Shown: piece after piece, positions 51,767 through 61,716 of the stretch
How positions within the stretch are numbered: the stretch's first letter is position 1
Layout: each line of letters starts with the position of its first letter
From: Paenibacillus bovis
GTDB taxonomy: Bacteria; Bacillota; Bacilli; Bacillales; Bacillaceae_C
Length of the DNA stretch: 64,000 bases
Direction: 5' to 3'
Assembly: GCA_007679095.1 (NCBI GenBank)
Contig: VEFU01000009.1
Span: 7,695 to 71,694, forward strand
Notes under the pieces: generated by a model
What the model was told of the DNA's origin: nothing
Seen by the model: only the letters and a program-made list of their open reading frames with translations
Databases searched by the model: none
Made by a program: the position numbers and the translations under genes

Positions 51767-53636
51767 TAATCGTAACTATTTGAGACTTCAAAATCGTTCA
51801 TTGTTAAATAAGTTGAACGAAATTGAAGGACAATTGGATGAAAAAATTGTTACCCTTGAACAATCGAGAAAAGAAGTCGCCACGCTTAAGATTAATGTTA
51901 AAGGGAAAATGCAGTATATTCATAGTAAATACGATCCTATTATAGAAGCAGAACGTCTAATCGACCAGAAAAAAAATATTGAACTGTATGATCATGTTCT
52001 TTTTATTGGAGCAGGTCTTGGATATCATATTAAACAATTCAATGAAGTATATCCAGATATAAAAATATCCATTTATGAACCCAATATAGAAGTGTTTTAT
52101 CACTTTTTTTCAATTCAGAATATGGAGGAATTAAAGGATAGTATTGGAAAAGTATTTACTTCTATTAATGAAGATACGGTCAAGCATGAAGTGGAAAACA
52201 TTATTCAGATTTACGGAAAGAACATTTTGTTTTTTACCTTACCAGTTTATGAAAAGCTATATCAAAAAGAAGTGCATTTTCTCCTAGAAACATTTAAGCA
52301 CAATTTAAAAGATAGAAAGAGCAGTATTGCCGCAAATGCATCGTTTCAAAAAAGGTGGACAATTAATGCAATTAAAAACTTTCCAACAATACTAAGAACA
52401 CCTAATATTCTTTATGACGTAGATAAAAAGGCGTTTGCGGGAAAGCCAGCTATTATTGTTGCGGCAGGACCATCTTTATCAGAGGAGTTTGAAAATCTAA
52501 GATATATTAAAGATAATGGCCTTGCTTATATTTTCTCGGTAGGGTCTGCTATTAATGCTTTAATTGAACATGGGATATTTCCAGATGCGGCATGTACTTA
52601 TGATCCTACTCATCTTAATCAAGTAGTAATTCAAAAAATTAAAGATAAAAACATTACCGAGATACCACTAATTTTTGGTAGTTCGGTTGGTTATGAAACA
52701 ATAGAAGACTATCCAGGTCCAATGTTTCACATGATTACAAGCCAAGATACAGTTACAAGACATTTTATTTCAAATGCCAATCAAGTTAAAGTTGTTCTTG
52801 ACGCACCTTCAATTGCAGTCGTTACATTTCAATTATTAAAACAACTCGGTAGTAAGCAGATTATCCTTGTCGGACAAAACTTAGCTTATCAAAATGACCA
52901 ACTTTACGCTGATGGAATAAAATATGATTTTGTTTCCAATGAATTGGATGAATCAGAATTAGGTGATTTATTAAGTATTAAAGATGTCTATGGAAATGAG
53001 ATAAAAACAAATGAAGATTTTAACAAAATGCGTGCCCAGTTGGAACTATATATTGAAGCTTCAAATGATATTGAAGTTATTAATACTACTAAAGGTGGAG
53101 CGGAAATTAAAGGTACATCATTTACACCATTGGACAAAGTGATTTTATTTAAGCTGAAATCAAAAGTTGTGGAATCCGATTGGCTTCAAGCCAAAAATTC
53201 ATACGATTTAAAATATGTTAAATATCAATTGGTTAAAATGAAATATTGTATGGATCAATATAAAAATTTGGTAGATGGTATATTAAATGAATTAAAGGTA
53301 ATTGAAAGCAATATTCAAAAGAAAAGAACATATCAACTAGAATACAGGTTTGTAAAGTTTGATAAAGAATTTGCTAAGATGAAAAACAACCATTTCTATA
53401 AAGCTATGGTCGAGCCAATGATGAGAGTTCAAACGGAATTACTCTCAGAAAAAAGTAAAAAAATAAAATATGAAAATAACCTTTCAATAAAAGGTCAAGC
53501 AGTATTAGAAGCTTTTGGTCCATTTTTAAATGAATGTGTGACTCATTATGAATTTGCCACTCAGCTATTTGAAGAAATGAAAGAACATGTGGAAGAGTGG
53601 ATATCAACTGTTAAGGTAGGTGACAAGGGTGAGTAA
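51753..53636 (+). CDS. motility-associated factor (Maf) glycosyltransferase
   Basis: 627 aa, start at the ATG at 51753 (MILINNRNYLRLQNRSLL), 14 bp inside the preceding gene. Maf_flag10/DUF115 central domain: IIVAAGPSLSEEFENLRYIKDNGLAYIFSVGSAINALIEHGIFPDAACTYDPTHLNQVV. C-terminal helices. Maf proteins transfer nonulosonic acids (pseudaminic or legionaminic) onto flagellin Ser/Thr in the cytosol, which fits the sugar genes downstream. Overlaps legB by 8 bp. Confidence 0.92.
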   Translation: MILINNRNYLRLQNRSLLNKLNEIEGQLDEKIVTLEQSRKEVATLKINVKGKMQYIHSKYDPIIEAERLIDQKKNIELYDHVLFIGAGLGYHIKQFNEVYPDIKISIYEPNIEVFYHFFSIQNMEELKDSIGKVFTSINEDTVKHEVENIIQIYGKNILFFTLPVYEKLYQKEVHFLLETFKHNLKDRKSSIAANASFQKRWTINAIKNFPTILRTPNILYDVDKKAFAGKPAIIVAAGPSLSEEFENLRYIKDNGLAYIFSVGSAINALIEHGIFPDAACTYDPTHLNQVVIQKIKDKNITEIPLIFGSSVGYETIEDYPGPMFHMITSQDTVTRHFISNANQVKVVLDAPSIAVVTFQLLKQLGSKQIILVGQNLAYQNDQLYADGIKYDFVSNELDESELGDLLSIKDVYGNEIKTNEDFNKMRAQLELYIEASNDIEVINTTKGGAEIKGTSFTPLDKVILFKLKSKVVESDWLQAKNSYDLKYVKYQLVKMKYCMDQYKNLVDGILNELKVIESNIQKKRTYQLEYRFVKFDKEFAKMKNNHFYKAMVEPMMRVQTELLSEKSKKIKYENNLSIKGQAVLEAFGPFLNECVTHYEFATQLFEEMKEHVEEWISTVKVGDKGE

Positions 53637-54627
53637 AGTTCTTATCACAGGTGCAGATGGTTTCCTAGGATCACATTTAACAGAAGATCTAATACGAAAA
53701 GGTTATGATGTTCGTCCATTTGTATTTTATAATTCTTTTAATTCCTGGGGATGGCTAGACACTCTTTCATTAGAGATGAGAAATGAACTAGATGTATTTT
53801 CTGGAGATATACGTGATCCCCATGGGGTGAAAGAAGCTATGAAGGGATGCGACAAAGTATTACATTTAGCATCTCTAATTGCAATACCTTATTCATACCA
53901 TTCACCTGATACCTATGTAGACACGAATATTAAAGGGACCCTGAATATTCTTCAAGCAGCGCGTGAATTAGACGTAACTAGAGTAGTACATACCTCAACA
54001 AGCGAAGTGTATGGAACAGCTCAATATGTACCAATAGATGAAAATCATCCTCTACAAGGACAATCACCCTATTCTGCATCAAAAATTGGAGCAGATCAAT
54101 TGGCTTTATCATTTTATCGTTCATTTGAAACACCTGTCTCTATAATTCGTCCGTTTAATACGTATGGACCACGACAGTCAGCTCGTGCTGTCATTCCTAC
54201 AATCATCACTCAGCTTGCATCTGGAAAAAGAAAAATAAAGCTTGGTGCCTTAAGTCCTACTCGTGACTTTAATTATGTTAAAGATACTGTAAATGGCTTT
54301 ATTCAAATGATGAACAGCGATAAAGCTTTAGGTGAGGTTGTTAATATAGGTAGTAATTTTGAAGTCTCAATAGGTGAAACTGCAAAAATTATTGCAGAGA
54401 TAATGGGAGTAAAAATTGAAATTGAAACAGATGAGATTAGAATTCGTCCGAAGAAAAGTGAAGTAGAACGTTTATGGGCGGATAATGAAAAGGCAAAGGT
54501 TCTTCTGGGATGGGAGCCAGCATACGGAGGACTTGAGGGATTTAAACAAGGGATGAAAGAGACAATTGAATGGTTTACAAATACAAAAAATCTATCTAAC
54601 TACAAGGCAGATGTGTATAACATATGA
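53629..54627 (+). CDS. legB: LegB-type NAD-dependent sugar 4,6-dehydratase
   Basis: 332 aa from the GTG at 53629 (MSKVLITGADGFLGSHLTE), overlapping the Maf stop; a GTG at 53620 is possible. Extended SDR: Rossmann GADGFLGSHL, GDIRDPHGVKEA, catalytic triad with TSTSEVYGTAQ and YSASKIG (Tyr-x3-Lys), RPFNTYGPRQSARAVIPTII. Dehydrates nucleotide-GlcNAc to the 4-keto-6-deoxy sugar, step 1 of legionaminic acid. Confidence 0.9.
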   Translation: MSKVLITGADGFLGSHLTEDLIRKGYDVRPFVFYNSFNSWGWLDTLSLEMRNELDVFSGDIRDPHGVKEAMKGCDKVLHLASLIAIPYSYHSPDTYVDTNIKGTLNILQAARELDVTRVVHTSTSEVYGTAQYVPIDENHPLQGQSPYSASKIGADQLALSFYRSFETPVSIIRPFNTYGPRQSARAVIPTIITQLASGKRKIKLGALSPTRDFNYVKDTVNGFIQMMNSDKALGEVVNIGSNFEVSIGETAKIIAEIMGVKIEIETDEIRIRPKKSEVERLWADNEKAKVLLGWEPAYGGLEGFKQGMKETIEWFTNTKNLSNYKADVYNI

Positions 54628-55793
54628 ATAGTCAATGGTCCCAGATAGTAAAAGAGATAAAGGAAATTTATAAGAATAAAGACTTTGTTCCTTTACATGA
54701 ACCAACATTTAGTGAAACAGACATAGAATATGTAACGGATTGCATACGCTCAGGCTGGGTTTCTTCTGTTGGCAAATATGTAGATGATTTTGAGAAAAAA
54801 CTCGCCGAATATACAGGTGTAAAAAGAGTCGTCGCAGTGGTTAATGGTACGGCCGCACTACATATAGCATTGAAAGTAGCTGGGGTTCAAGCTAACGATG
54901 AAGTATTTATGCCCGCACTTACTTTTGTTGCAACAGCAAATGCAGCAACTTATTTACAAGCTATTCCTCATTTTGTTGATGTATCGGAAGAAACACTAGG
55001 ATTAGATCCAGTAAAATTGGAAAATTATATTCAAGAAATTGGCGAAATGAGGAATGGTCAATTAGTAAATAAAAAGACAAATAGAGTTATACGTGCTGTT
55101 GTACCAATGCATACATTCGGCCATCCTGTTGATTTGGATCCACTTATAGAATTATGTAGTAAATATCATTTAATACTTGTTGAAGATGCCGCTGAATCTC
55201 TTGGTTCGTTTTACAAGGGTAAGCACACAGGTGGTTTTGGAGTTGCAAGTGCACTTAGCTTTAATGGCAATAAAATTATGACAACTGGTGGCGGAGGAGC
55301 GATTTTAACAAATAATGAAAAATTAGCCGACTACGCAAAACATATCACAACCACAGCAAAAGTCCCGCATCGTTGGGAATATGTACATGATGAAGCAGGA
55401 TATAATTATCGAATGCCAAATATTAATGCAGCTTTGGGGTGTGCGCAATTAGAAAAGCTTGATTCTTTTATAGCTTCGAAAAGGCAATTAACAAATAGAT
55501 ATAAGAAGTTATTTGAACAAGTTGAAAGTTTGAAAGTATTTAGCGAACCAATCTTTGCTAAAAGTAATTTTTGGCTTCAAACGTTAATCATTGAGCGGAA
55601 AAAATATAATCGTGATGAAATACTAGAAATGTTGAATAATAATGGAATAATGGCACGTCCTATATGGAAACCATTAGATCAATTAGTTTCTTACGCCGAT
55701 TGTCCTAAAAGTGATCTTACTACAACTAATAAAATAAATAATATTATAATAAATCTCCCATCTAGCCCACCGATAGGAGGTACTTCCTCATGA
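54624..55793 (+). CDS. legC: LegC-type PLP aminotransferase
   Basis: 389 aa. DegT/DnrJ/EryC1/StrS aminotransferase: NGTAALHIALKVAGVQ, LVEDAAESLGS (Asp on PLP), Schiff-base Lys in FNGNKIMTTGGGG. Adds the 4-amino group to the keto sugar. ATGA overlap with legB and neuC-type gene. Confidence 0.9.
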   Translation: MNSQWSQIVKEIKEIYKNKDFVPLHEPTFSETDIEYVTDCIRSGWVSSVGKYVDDFEKKLAEYTGVKRVVAVVNGTAALHIALKVAGVQANDEVFMPALTFVATANAATYLQAIPHFVDVSEETLGLDPVKLENYIQEIGEMRNGQLVNKKTNRVIRAVVPMHTFGHPVDLDPLIELCSKYHLILVEDAAESLGSFYKGKHTGGFGVASALSFNGNKIMTTGGGGAILTNNEKLADYAKHITTTAKVPHRWEYVHDEAGYNYRMPNINAALGCAQLEKLDSFIASKRQLTNRYKKLFEQVESLKVFSEPIFAKSNFWLQTLIIERKKYNRDEILEMLNNNGIMARPIWKPLDQLVSYADCPKSDLTTTNKINNIIINLPSSPPIGGTSS

Positions 55794-56920
55794 AGAAAAG
55801 AAAAATTTGTGTCGTGACGGGAACGCGTGCAGAATATGGCTTACTTTATTGGTTAATGAAAGAAATTCAACAAGATGAAGAATTTGAATTACAATTAGTA
55901 GTTACAGGGATGCATTTGTCTCCAGAATTTGGATTGACTTATAAGGAAATTAAAGAAGAAGGATTTGTAATAAATGAAAAGATAGAAATACTGCTGTCTT
56001 CAGATTCCGCGGTTGGTGTTGTAAAATCTATGGGTCTTGCTGTTATTGAATTTGCAGGTGTCTTTAATAAGCTCTCACCAGATTTGGTGATTATACTAGG
56101 TGATAGATTTGAAATGCTAGCTGTTGCTCAAACAGCACTTATTGAAAACATTCCAATTGCTCATATTCACGGTGGAGAGCTTACATTCGGTGCGTACGAT
56201 GATTCCATTAGACATGCAATCACAAAAATGGCAACTTGGCACTTTACAAGTACTGAGGAATATCGTAACAGAGTCATTCAATTAGGAGAAAATCCTAATC
56301 GTGTTTGGAATGTTGGGGCATTAGGTATAGAAAATATTTTAAAATTAAATTTACTTTCAGAAGAAGAACTACTTTCTGACATAGGAATTATCGAAAATAA
56401 ACCTTACTTTCTAATTACACAACACCCTGAAACAAATGGTTCATCCAAAGGAATAGATAAGCTTTTGTTAGCGTTAGCTAAGTTTGAAAATTACAATTTA
56501 ATTTTCACAAAATCGAATGCTGACAATGGTGGTAGGTATATAAATGATACTATAGAACAATTTGTTATAAATCATCAAAACGCATATTTATATGACTCTC
56601 TTGGACAATTACGCTATCTTAGTGCTGTTAAACATGCAAAAGTAGTTATCGGAAATTCATCTAGTGGACTAATTGAAGCACCATACCTAGAGACGCCGAC
56701 TGTCAATTGTGGTAATAGACAAGATGGTAGACAAAAAATGTCATCAGTTTTTGATGCGGAATTAAACGAGACATCAATAATAAATGAAATTCATAATGCC
56801 CTGTTATTTAGTGGAATCTACGAAAAAAAATTTGGTGTGGGAAATTCGTCTAAAAAAATCATCGAGTTATTAAAAGAGGTTAAGGTGTATAGAGTTCAAA
56901 AGGAGTTTTATGACTTATGA
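55790..56920 (+). CDS. legG: NeuC/LegG hydrolysing 2-epimerase
   Basis: 376 aa. UDP-GlcNAc 2-epimerase (hydrolysing) fold: VTGTRAEYGLLYWLMKE, LGDRFEMLAVAQTALIENIPIAHIHGGELTFGAYDDSIRHAITKMATWHF, VVIGNSSSGLIEAPYLETPTVNCGNRQDGRQK. Releases the 2,4-diamino-hexose from the nucleotide. Overlaps both neighbours by 4 bp. Confidence 0.9.
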   Translation: MKKRKICVVTGTRAEYGLLYWLMKEIQQDEEFELQLVVTGMHLSPEFGLTYKEIKEEGFVINEKIEILLSSDSAVGVVKSMGLAVIEFAGVFNKLSPDLVIILGDRFEMLAVAQTALIENIPIAHIHGGELTFGAYDDSIRHAITKMATWHFTSTEEYRNRVIQLGENPNRVWNVGALGIENILKLNLLSEEELLSDIGIIENKPYFLITQHPETNGSSKGIDKLLLALAKFENYNLIFTKSNADNGGRYINDTIEQFVINHQNAYLYDSLGQLRYLSAVKHAKVVIGNSSSGLIEAPYLETPTVNCGNRQDGRQKMSSVFDAELNETSIINEIHNALLFSGIYEKKFGVGNSSKKIIELLKEVKVYRVQKEFYDL

Positions 56921-57993
56921 GTAAAACATATATCATTGCTGAAGCTGGTGTAAATCATAATGGATCTTTAGACTTGGCATTTGAATTAGTAGATATTGCG
57001 GTAAAGGCAGGAGCAGATGCAGTTAAATTTCAAACGTTTAAAGCAGAAAATCTAGTAACAAGGAAAGCACAACAAGCTGCGTACCAGATTGAAAATATTG
57101 GTGAAGAGACATCACAGTTTGAAATGTTAAAAAACTTAGAACTTAGTTATAATGAACTTTTGCGGTTAAAAGCATATTGTGATGAAAGAAATATAGAATT
57201 TTTGTCGACACCTTTTGACTTTGAAAGTGTCGATTTTTTGCTGGAAATAATAGACATTAATACAGTGAAAATTTCATCTGGAGAACTGACTAACTCTCCG
57301 TTCGTTCATTATATAGCTACTAAACGCAAGCCAATTATTTTATCAACGGGAATGGCAAATATGGAAGAGATTATTGAAGCATTATCCTTTATTGCTTACG
57401 GTTTGGCATTTCCGAACAAGACAGTTGAGTTGGAGTCTGTACGTAGTTATTACTCAACAGATGAGGCAAAAAAATGGTTGAAGCGATATGTAACTATTCT
57501 TCAATGTACAACAGAGTATCCAACTCCTTATAATGATATCAATTTACAAGCTATGGACCATTTGAAAAGGGAATTACAATTAGAAATTGGATTGTCGGAT
57601 CACTCAAAAGGTATATATGTTCCAATTGCAGCAGTGGGTAAAGGAGCAAAAGTAATTGAAAAACACTTTACAATCAATCGTATGTTGCCGGGACCAGACC
57701 ATCAAGCATCTCTAGAACCTGCTGAACTAACCGAAATGGTGAAGGGTATTAGAATTGTGGAAGCGTCACTAGGGAATAGTGAAAAAAAACCAACAGCAAA
57801 TGAAGAAAAGAATCAAATTGCAGCTAGAAAAAGTCTCGTAGCAGCAAAAGCGATTGAAGCAGGAGAACCATTTACAAGTGATAATTTAGCAATAAAGCGG
57901 CCAGGAAATGGTTTAGCTCCTTCTAATTGGTGGGGGCTTTTAGGAACAACTGCCTCAAAAAGTTATGAAGAGGATGAGCTGATTGATGAATAA
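56917..57993 (+). CDS. legI: NeuB/LegI nonulosonate synthase
   Basis: 358 aa. Condenses PEP with the 6-carbon sugar into a 9-carbon legionaminic-type acid. TIM barrel: IIAEAGVNHNGSLDLAFELVDIAVKAGADAVKFQTFKAENLVT, LSTGMANMEEI, LQCTTEYPTPYNDINLQAM, IGLSDHSKG, EKHFTINRMLPGPDHQASLEP; C-terminal SAF/antifreeze-like domain AARKSLVAAKAIEAGEPFTSDNLAIKRPG. Confidence 0.93.
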   Translation: MSKTYIIAEAGVNHNGSLDLAFELVDIAVKAGADAVKFQTFKAENLVTRKAQQAAYQIENIGEETSQFEMLKNLELSYNELLRLKAYCDERNIEFLSTPFDFESVDFLLEIIDINTVKISSGELTNSPFVHYIATKRKPIILSTGMANMEEIIEALSFIAYGLAFPNKTVELESVRSYYSTDEAKKWLKRYVTILQCTTEYPTPYNDINLQAMDHLKRELQLEIGLSDHSKGIYVPIAAVGKGAKVIEKHFTINRMLPGPDHQASLEPAELTEMVKGIRIVEASLGNSEKKPTANEEKNQIAARKSLVAAKAIEAGEPFTSDNLAIKRPGNGLAPSNWWGLLGTTASKSYEEDELIDE

Positions 57994-58585
57994 ACCGGTT
58001 ATTATTATAGGAAATGGTGGACATGCGGGAGTACTAACTGAAATTTTACTTCAGCAAAAAAGAACCATTATAGGTTTTACTGCACCGGAAAAGCAGGAAA
58101 ACCAATTTGGGATTAAATACCTTGGATCCGATGAAGTTATTAATACATTTAACAATCAAAAGATTGAACTGGTCCTAGGAATTGGAGCAGTAGATGTATC
58201 TGAAACTAGGTCAATAAAATTTAAGGAATTTAAGGAGAAACGGTTTGACTTTGCAACAGTTATTCATAAAAGTTCTATTATTTCTCCTAGTGCAATTCTA
58301 GGAGAGGGAGTCCATGTAATGGCAGGATCTGTCATTCAATCTTTTGTGAATATTACCGATAACACAATTATAAATACATCTTCTAGTATAGATCATGACT
58401 CTTATATTGGAAAACACAGCCATGTTGCTCCAGGAGCCACTATATCTGGAGGTGTAAAGGTGGGGCAATTAACGCATATTGGTGCTGGTGCTATCATTAT
58501 TCAAAATATCCAGATTGGAAGTCATGTAATGATAAGAGCTGGGTCACTTGTAAAGCAACATGTGGCTGACTATTCTAAAATATAA
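57986..58585 (+). CDS. NeuD/PglD-type sugar O/N-acetyltransferase
   Basis: 199 aa, ATG 57986, 8 bp inside legI. Left-handed beta-helix hexapeptide repeats: IIGNGGHAGVLTEI at the N-terminus, ILGEGVHVMAGSVIQSFVNITDNTIINTSSSIDHDSYIGKHSHVAPGATISGGVKVGQLTHIGAGAIIIQNIQIGSHVMIRAGSL. His in DHDSYIG is the catalytic base. Probably acetylates the 4- or 7-amino group (LegH role). Confidence 0.9.
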   Translation: MNKPVIIIGNGGHAGVLTEILLQQKRTIIGFTAPEKQENQFGIKYLGSDEVINTFNNQKIELVLGIGAVDVSETRSIKFKEFKEKRFDFATVIHKSSIISPSAILGEGVHVMAGSVIQSFVNITDNTIINTSSSIDHDSYIGKHSHVAPGATISGGVKVGQLTHIGAGAIIIQNIQIGSHVMIRAGSLVKQHVADYSKI

Positions 58586-58612
58586 ATTATCTAGTTCGGA
58601 GGAAATAAAAAG

Positions 58613-59723
58613 ATGAAGTACTGTGTACAATGTGTAATGCCAAATACGAGACCAGGGATTTATTTTGATGAACAGGGAGTATGCCAAGCATGCCGAGCGG
58701 AAGAACAAAAAAAATAAAATCAATTGGAATGCAAGGCTTCAAGAATTAAAAATATTATGTGATAAATATCGAAGAAAAGACGATTCTGAATTTGATTGTA
58801 TAATTGCGGTTAGTGGTGGAAAAGATAGTCACTTCCAAGTTTATTTCTTCAAAGAAGTGTTAGGTATGAATCCATTGCTAGTTACTGTCGAAGATAATTT
58901 TGAAATGACAGAAGCTGGAAAACATAATATTAAGAATATATCAGAAAGATTCGGATGCCATATCATTTCATTGAAGCCTAATTTAAAAGCACAAAAACAT
59001 ATTATGAGAAAAACCTTTGAAAAATATGGAAAACCAACATGGTTTATCGATCGTTTAATTTATACCTATCCACTTCATATTGCAAATAAGTTTAAAATTC
59101 CACTAATTGTTTATGGAGAGAATATTAGCTATGAATATGGTGGTAGCGACCGTACTGAAACATACTCTGCAAAAGAACAAATTAATAATGGCGTTGCATC
59201 GGAGATTGATTATAATGAACTAATTGATGAGAATATTTCACTAAAAGATTTAATTTTTTGCACCCCACCAAGCGAAAACGACATTTCTAAATTAGAACCA
59301 ATTTATTTAAGTTACTTTACTAAGTGGAATAGTTATGCCAATTATATTTTTGCAAGAAAAAATGGTTTTAAAGATTTAACACATGAATGGGAACGAGAAC
59401 ATACATTCGAAAACTTTGACCAAGTTGAAACTCCTGCATATCTAATTCACCCATGGTTGAAATATCCTAAATTTGGACATGCCTCAGCAACTGATTATGC
59501 TTCAAAATTTATTCGGTATGGTCTGATTACTAGAGAAGAAGGAATCCAACTTGTAAAAAAACATGATCATAGAGTTGATCAAAAATCTGTACAATCATTT
59601 ATTGACTTTTTAGGGTATTCTCATACTGATTTCTATAATATTATTGATAAGCTATACAATAAAAAGTTATTTAATAAAAATCAATATGGAGAGTGGGAAT
59701 TAAAAAACCCCATTTGGAAGTGA
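58613..59723 (+). pseudogene. N-acetyl sugar amidotransferase, frameshifted at A8
   Basis: The family N-terminus MKYCVQCVMPNTRPGIYFDE then QGVCQACRAEEQKK is encoded from the ATG at 58613 (RBS GGAGG), but a stop follows. The rest (KINWNARLQELKILCDKYR ... FDCIIAVSGGKDSHFQVYFFKEVLG, to 59723) is in the next frame. The switch lies at CAAAAAAAAT (58706-58716 region, eight A). Removing one A joins both parts into a ~369-aa WbpG/PseA-like amidotransferase (PP-loop SGGKDSH; Cys pairs). This enzyme makes an acetamidino group. May be phase-variable, slippage-decoded, or a sequencing error. Confidence 0.85.
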
Positions 59724-59731
59724 GTTTTAAG

Positions 59732-60799
59732 ATGGTAAATTGGAAAAATATTTTAATTAAAAAAAATAATTCTATTCTGCAGACAATGAGGATTATTGAA
59801 TCATCTTCTCTTCAATTTGCTGTCGTAGTAGATGATGAAATGTGTTTGCTTGGGACGGTTACTGACGGTGATATTCGTAGAGGGTTAATAAAAGGACTTC
59901 AACTTAACACACCAATTCAGGAAGTTATGAATAAAAAACCTATTTTTCTTTATTCTGGTAAAAGGCAATCGTATTATAAATCATATATGGAAAGAACTGC
60001 ACTTAGGCAACTACCAATCGTTGATAGAAAAAAAAGGGTAGAGGTAGTGTTGTTTTCTGACCGCCTACAAATACAAACTTTACAGAAAGAAAATCCAGTG
60101 ATTTTAATGGCTGGAGGCCTTGGAACTAGGCTTCGCCCGTTAACAAATAATATCCCTAAACCTATGTTAAAAGTGGGAGACAAACCAATTTTAGAAATTA
60201 TTATCGAAAACTGTAAGAATTTTGGATTTGTAAACTTTATAATACCAGTAAATTATAGAAAGGAAATTATTCAAGATTACTTTCAAGAGGGACAACATCA
60301 TGGGGTAAATATTACTTATATAGAGGAAACGAAAAGACTTGGAACAGCAGGTGCACTATCACTTTTAACAGAGAAACCCAAGGCCCCTTTTTTTGTAATG
60401 AATGGAGATCTGTTAACTAAAATTAACTTTGAACAACTGTTAGATTTTCATAATGAAACAAATTCATTAGCGACGATGTGTGTTCGTGATTATGAATATC
60501 AGATACCATATGGAGTCATTAAAACCGATAATTATCGCCTTCTCTCTATTGAAGAAAAACCAGTTCATAAAAGTTTTGTTAATGCAGGGATATACGTTCT
60601 TAACCCCGAGATAATTTCTCATATACCATATAATGAATATCTTGATATGCCAGAGCTTTTTAGAAAGTTAATTTCAGATGAGAAAACTGTTACTGCTTTT
60701 CCATTGAGGGAATATTGGCTTGACATTGGACAACTTAGAGATTATGAAAAGGCTAATGTTGAGTTTAATGAATATTTTATTGAGGACGAGAACAAATGA
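59732..60799 (+). CDS. CBS-nucleotidyltransferase, PtmE-like
   Basis: 355 aa from the ATG at 59732 with GGAAGTGAG upstream. Two CBS motifs at 1-120 (SSLQFAVVVDDEMCLLGTVTDGDIRRGL; TALRQLPIVDRKKRVEVV), then a sugar-1-phosphate nucleotidyltransferase: ILMAGGLGTRLRPLTNNIPKPMLKVGDKPIL, FVMNGDLLTKINF, EKPVHKSFVNAGIYVLNPEII. In Campylobacter PtmE makes GDP-glucosamine for the legionaminic route; that reaction here is inference. Confidence 0.88.
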   Translation: MVNWKNILIKKNNSILQTMRIIESSSLQFAVVVDDEMCLLGTVTDGDIRRGLIKGLQLNTPIQEVMNKKPIFLYSGKRQSYYKSYMERTALRQLPIVDRKKRVEVVLFSDRLQIQTLQKENPVILMAGGLGTRLRPLTNNIPKPMLKVGDKPILEIIIENCKNFGFVNFIIPVNYRKEIIQDYFQEGQHHGVNITYIEETKRLGTAGALSLLTEKPKAPFFVMNGDLLTKINFEQLLDFHNETNSLATMCVRDYEYQIPYGVIKTDNYRLLSIEEKPVHKSFVNAGIYVLNPEIISHIPYNEYLDMPELFRKLISDEKTVTAFPLREYWLDIGQLRDYEKANVEFNEYFIEDENK

Positions 60800-61716
60800 T
60801 ATCATGCCGTTGTGTAGTAATTGGATATGGATCTATCGGTCAACGGCATGCTCGTATATTACGTAAATTAGGACATTATGTAGCAGTAGTCTCGAAAAGG
60901 AATATTAATCACCCTAACTTATATCATAATATAGAAGAGGCGTTAAAAAAAGAAAATCCTGACTATATAGTAATTGCAAATGAAACAGATAAACATGAAG
61001 ATACACTTGTGGAACTTGAGCGTAATGGGTATAACAATAAAATATTAGTTGAGAAACCTTTATTTTCATATGCAAGTGAAAGAAATTTCAACTTTTCAAA
61101 ATTATTTGTTGGTTATAATTTACGACAACACCCACTTATTAAAAAAATATGTGAAAAGATAAAAGATAAAGAAGTTATAGCAGTTCAAGCATATGTTGGT
61201 CAGTATTTACCCAATTGGAGACCAGAAATGGATTACACAAAGTCATATTCTGCGAAATCAGATTTTGGTGGCGGGGTTATTCGAGACCTTAGTCACGAGT
61301 TAGACTATTTACAATTTCTATTTGGAGAATGGGATAGTCTAGTTGCATTAGGAGGAAAGTTTAGTCATTTATCAATTGATTCCGATGATAATTATGCAAT
61401 TATGTATAAAACTAAACGAGTTCCAATTATTTCTCTCCAGATGAATTATTTGGATCAAATAACGCAGCGTTTCGTTATTATAAATACTTCAGAAGATACC
61501 TATAAGGCGGATTTTATTACGAATACTCTTCAGATAAATGACAAAGTATATAACTTTAATATGGGGAGAGATACAACGTATATTTTGCAGCATGTTTCAA
61601 TATTGAATAATAAATCTGAATTCCTATGTACGTACGAAAGTGGAATGAAAATCACCAAAATGATTGAAGCAGCGGAAAAAAGTTCAATGGAGAAAGTGTG
61701 GATTATCAATGAATAG
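60796..61716 (+). CDS. Gfo/Idh/MocA-type oxidoreductase
   Basis: 306 aa. Rossmann CVVIGYGSIGQRHARILRKLG (5-25), DYIVIANETDKHEDTLVELERNG, EKPLFSY catalytic Lys region, GGVIRDLSHELDYLQFLFGEWDSLVALGG. NAD(P)-dependent sugar oxidoreductase. Overlaps the nucleotidyltransferase by 4 bp and neuA by 8 bp. Its step in the sugar pathway is unknown. Confidence 0.85.
   Translation: MISCRCVVIGYGSIGQRHARILRKLGHYVAVVSKRNINHPNLYHNIEEALKKENPDYIVIANETDKHEDTLVELERNGYNNKILVEKPLFSYASERNFNFSKLFVGYNLRQHPLIKKICEKIKDKEVIAVQAYVGQYLPNWRPEMDYTKSYSAKSDFGGGVIRDLSHELDYLQFLFGEWDSLVALGGKFSHLSIDSDDNYAIMYKTKRVPIISLQMNYLDQITQRFVIINTSEDTYKADFITNTLQINDKVYNFNMGRDTTYILQHVSILNNKSEFLCTYESGMKITKMIEAAEKSSMEKVWIINE

Noticed and set aside
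58665-59723. Amidotransferase starting at the ATG at 58665
   Set aside because: This would discard the conserved Cys-containing N-terminus, which is present from 58613 in the neighbouring frame with a proper RBS.
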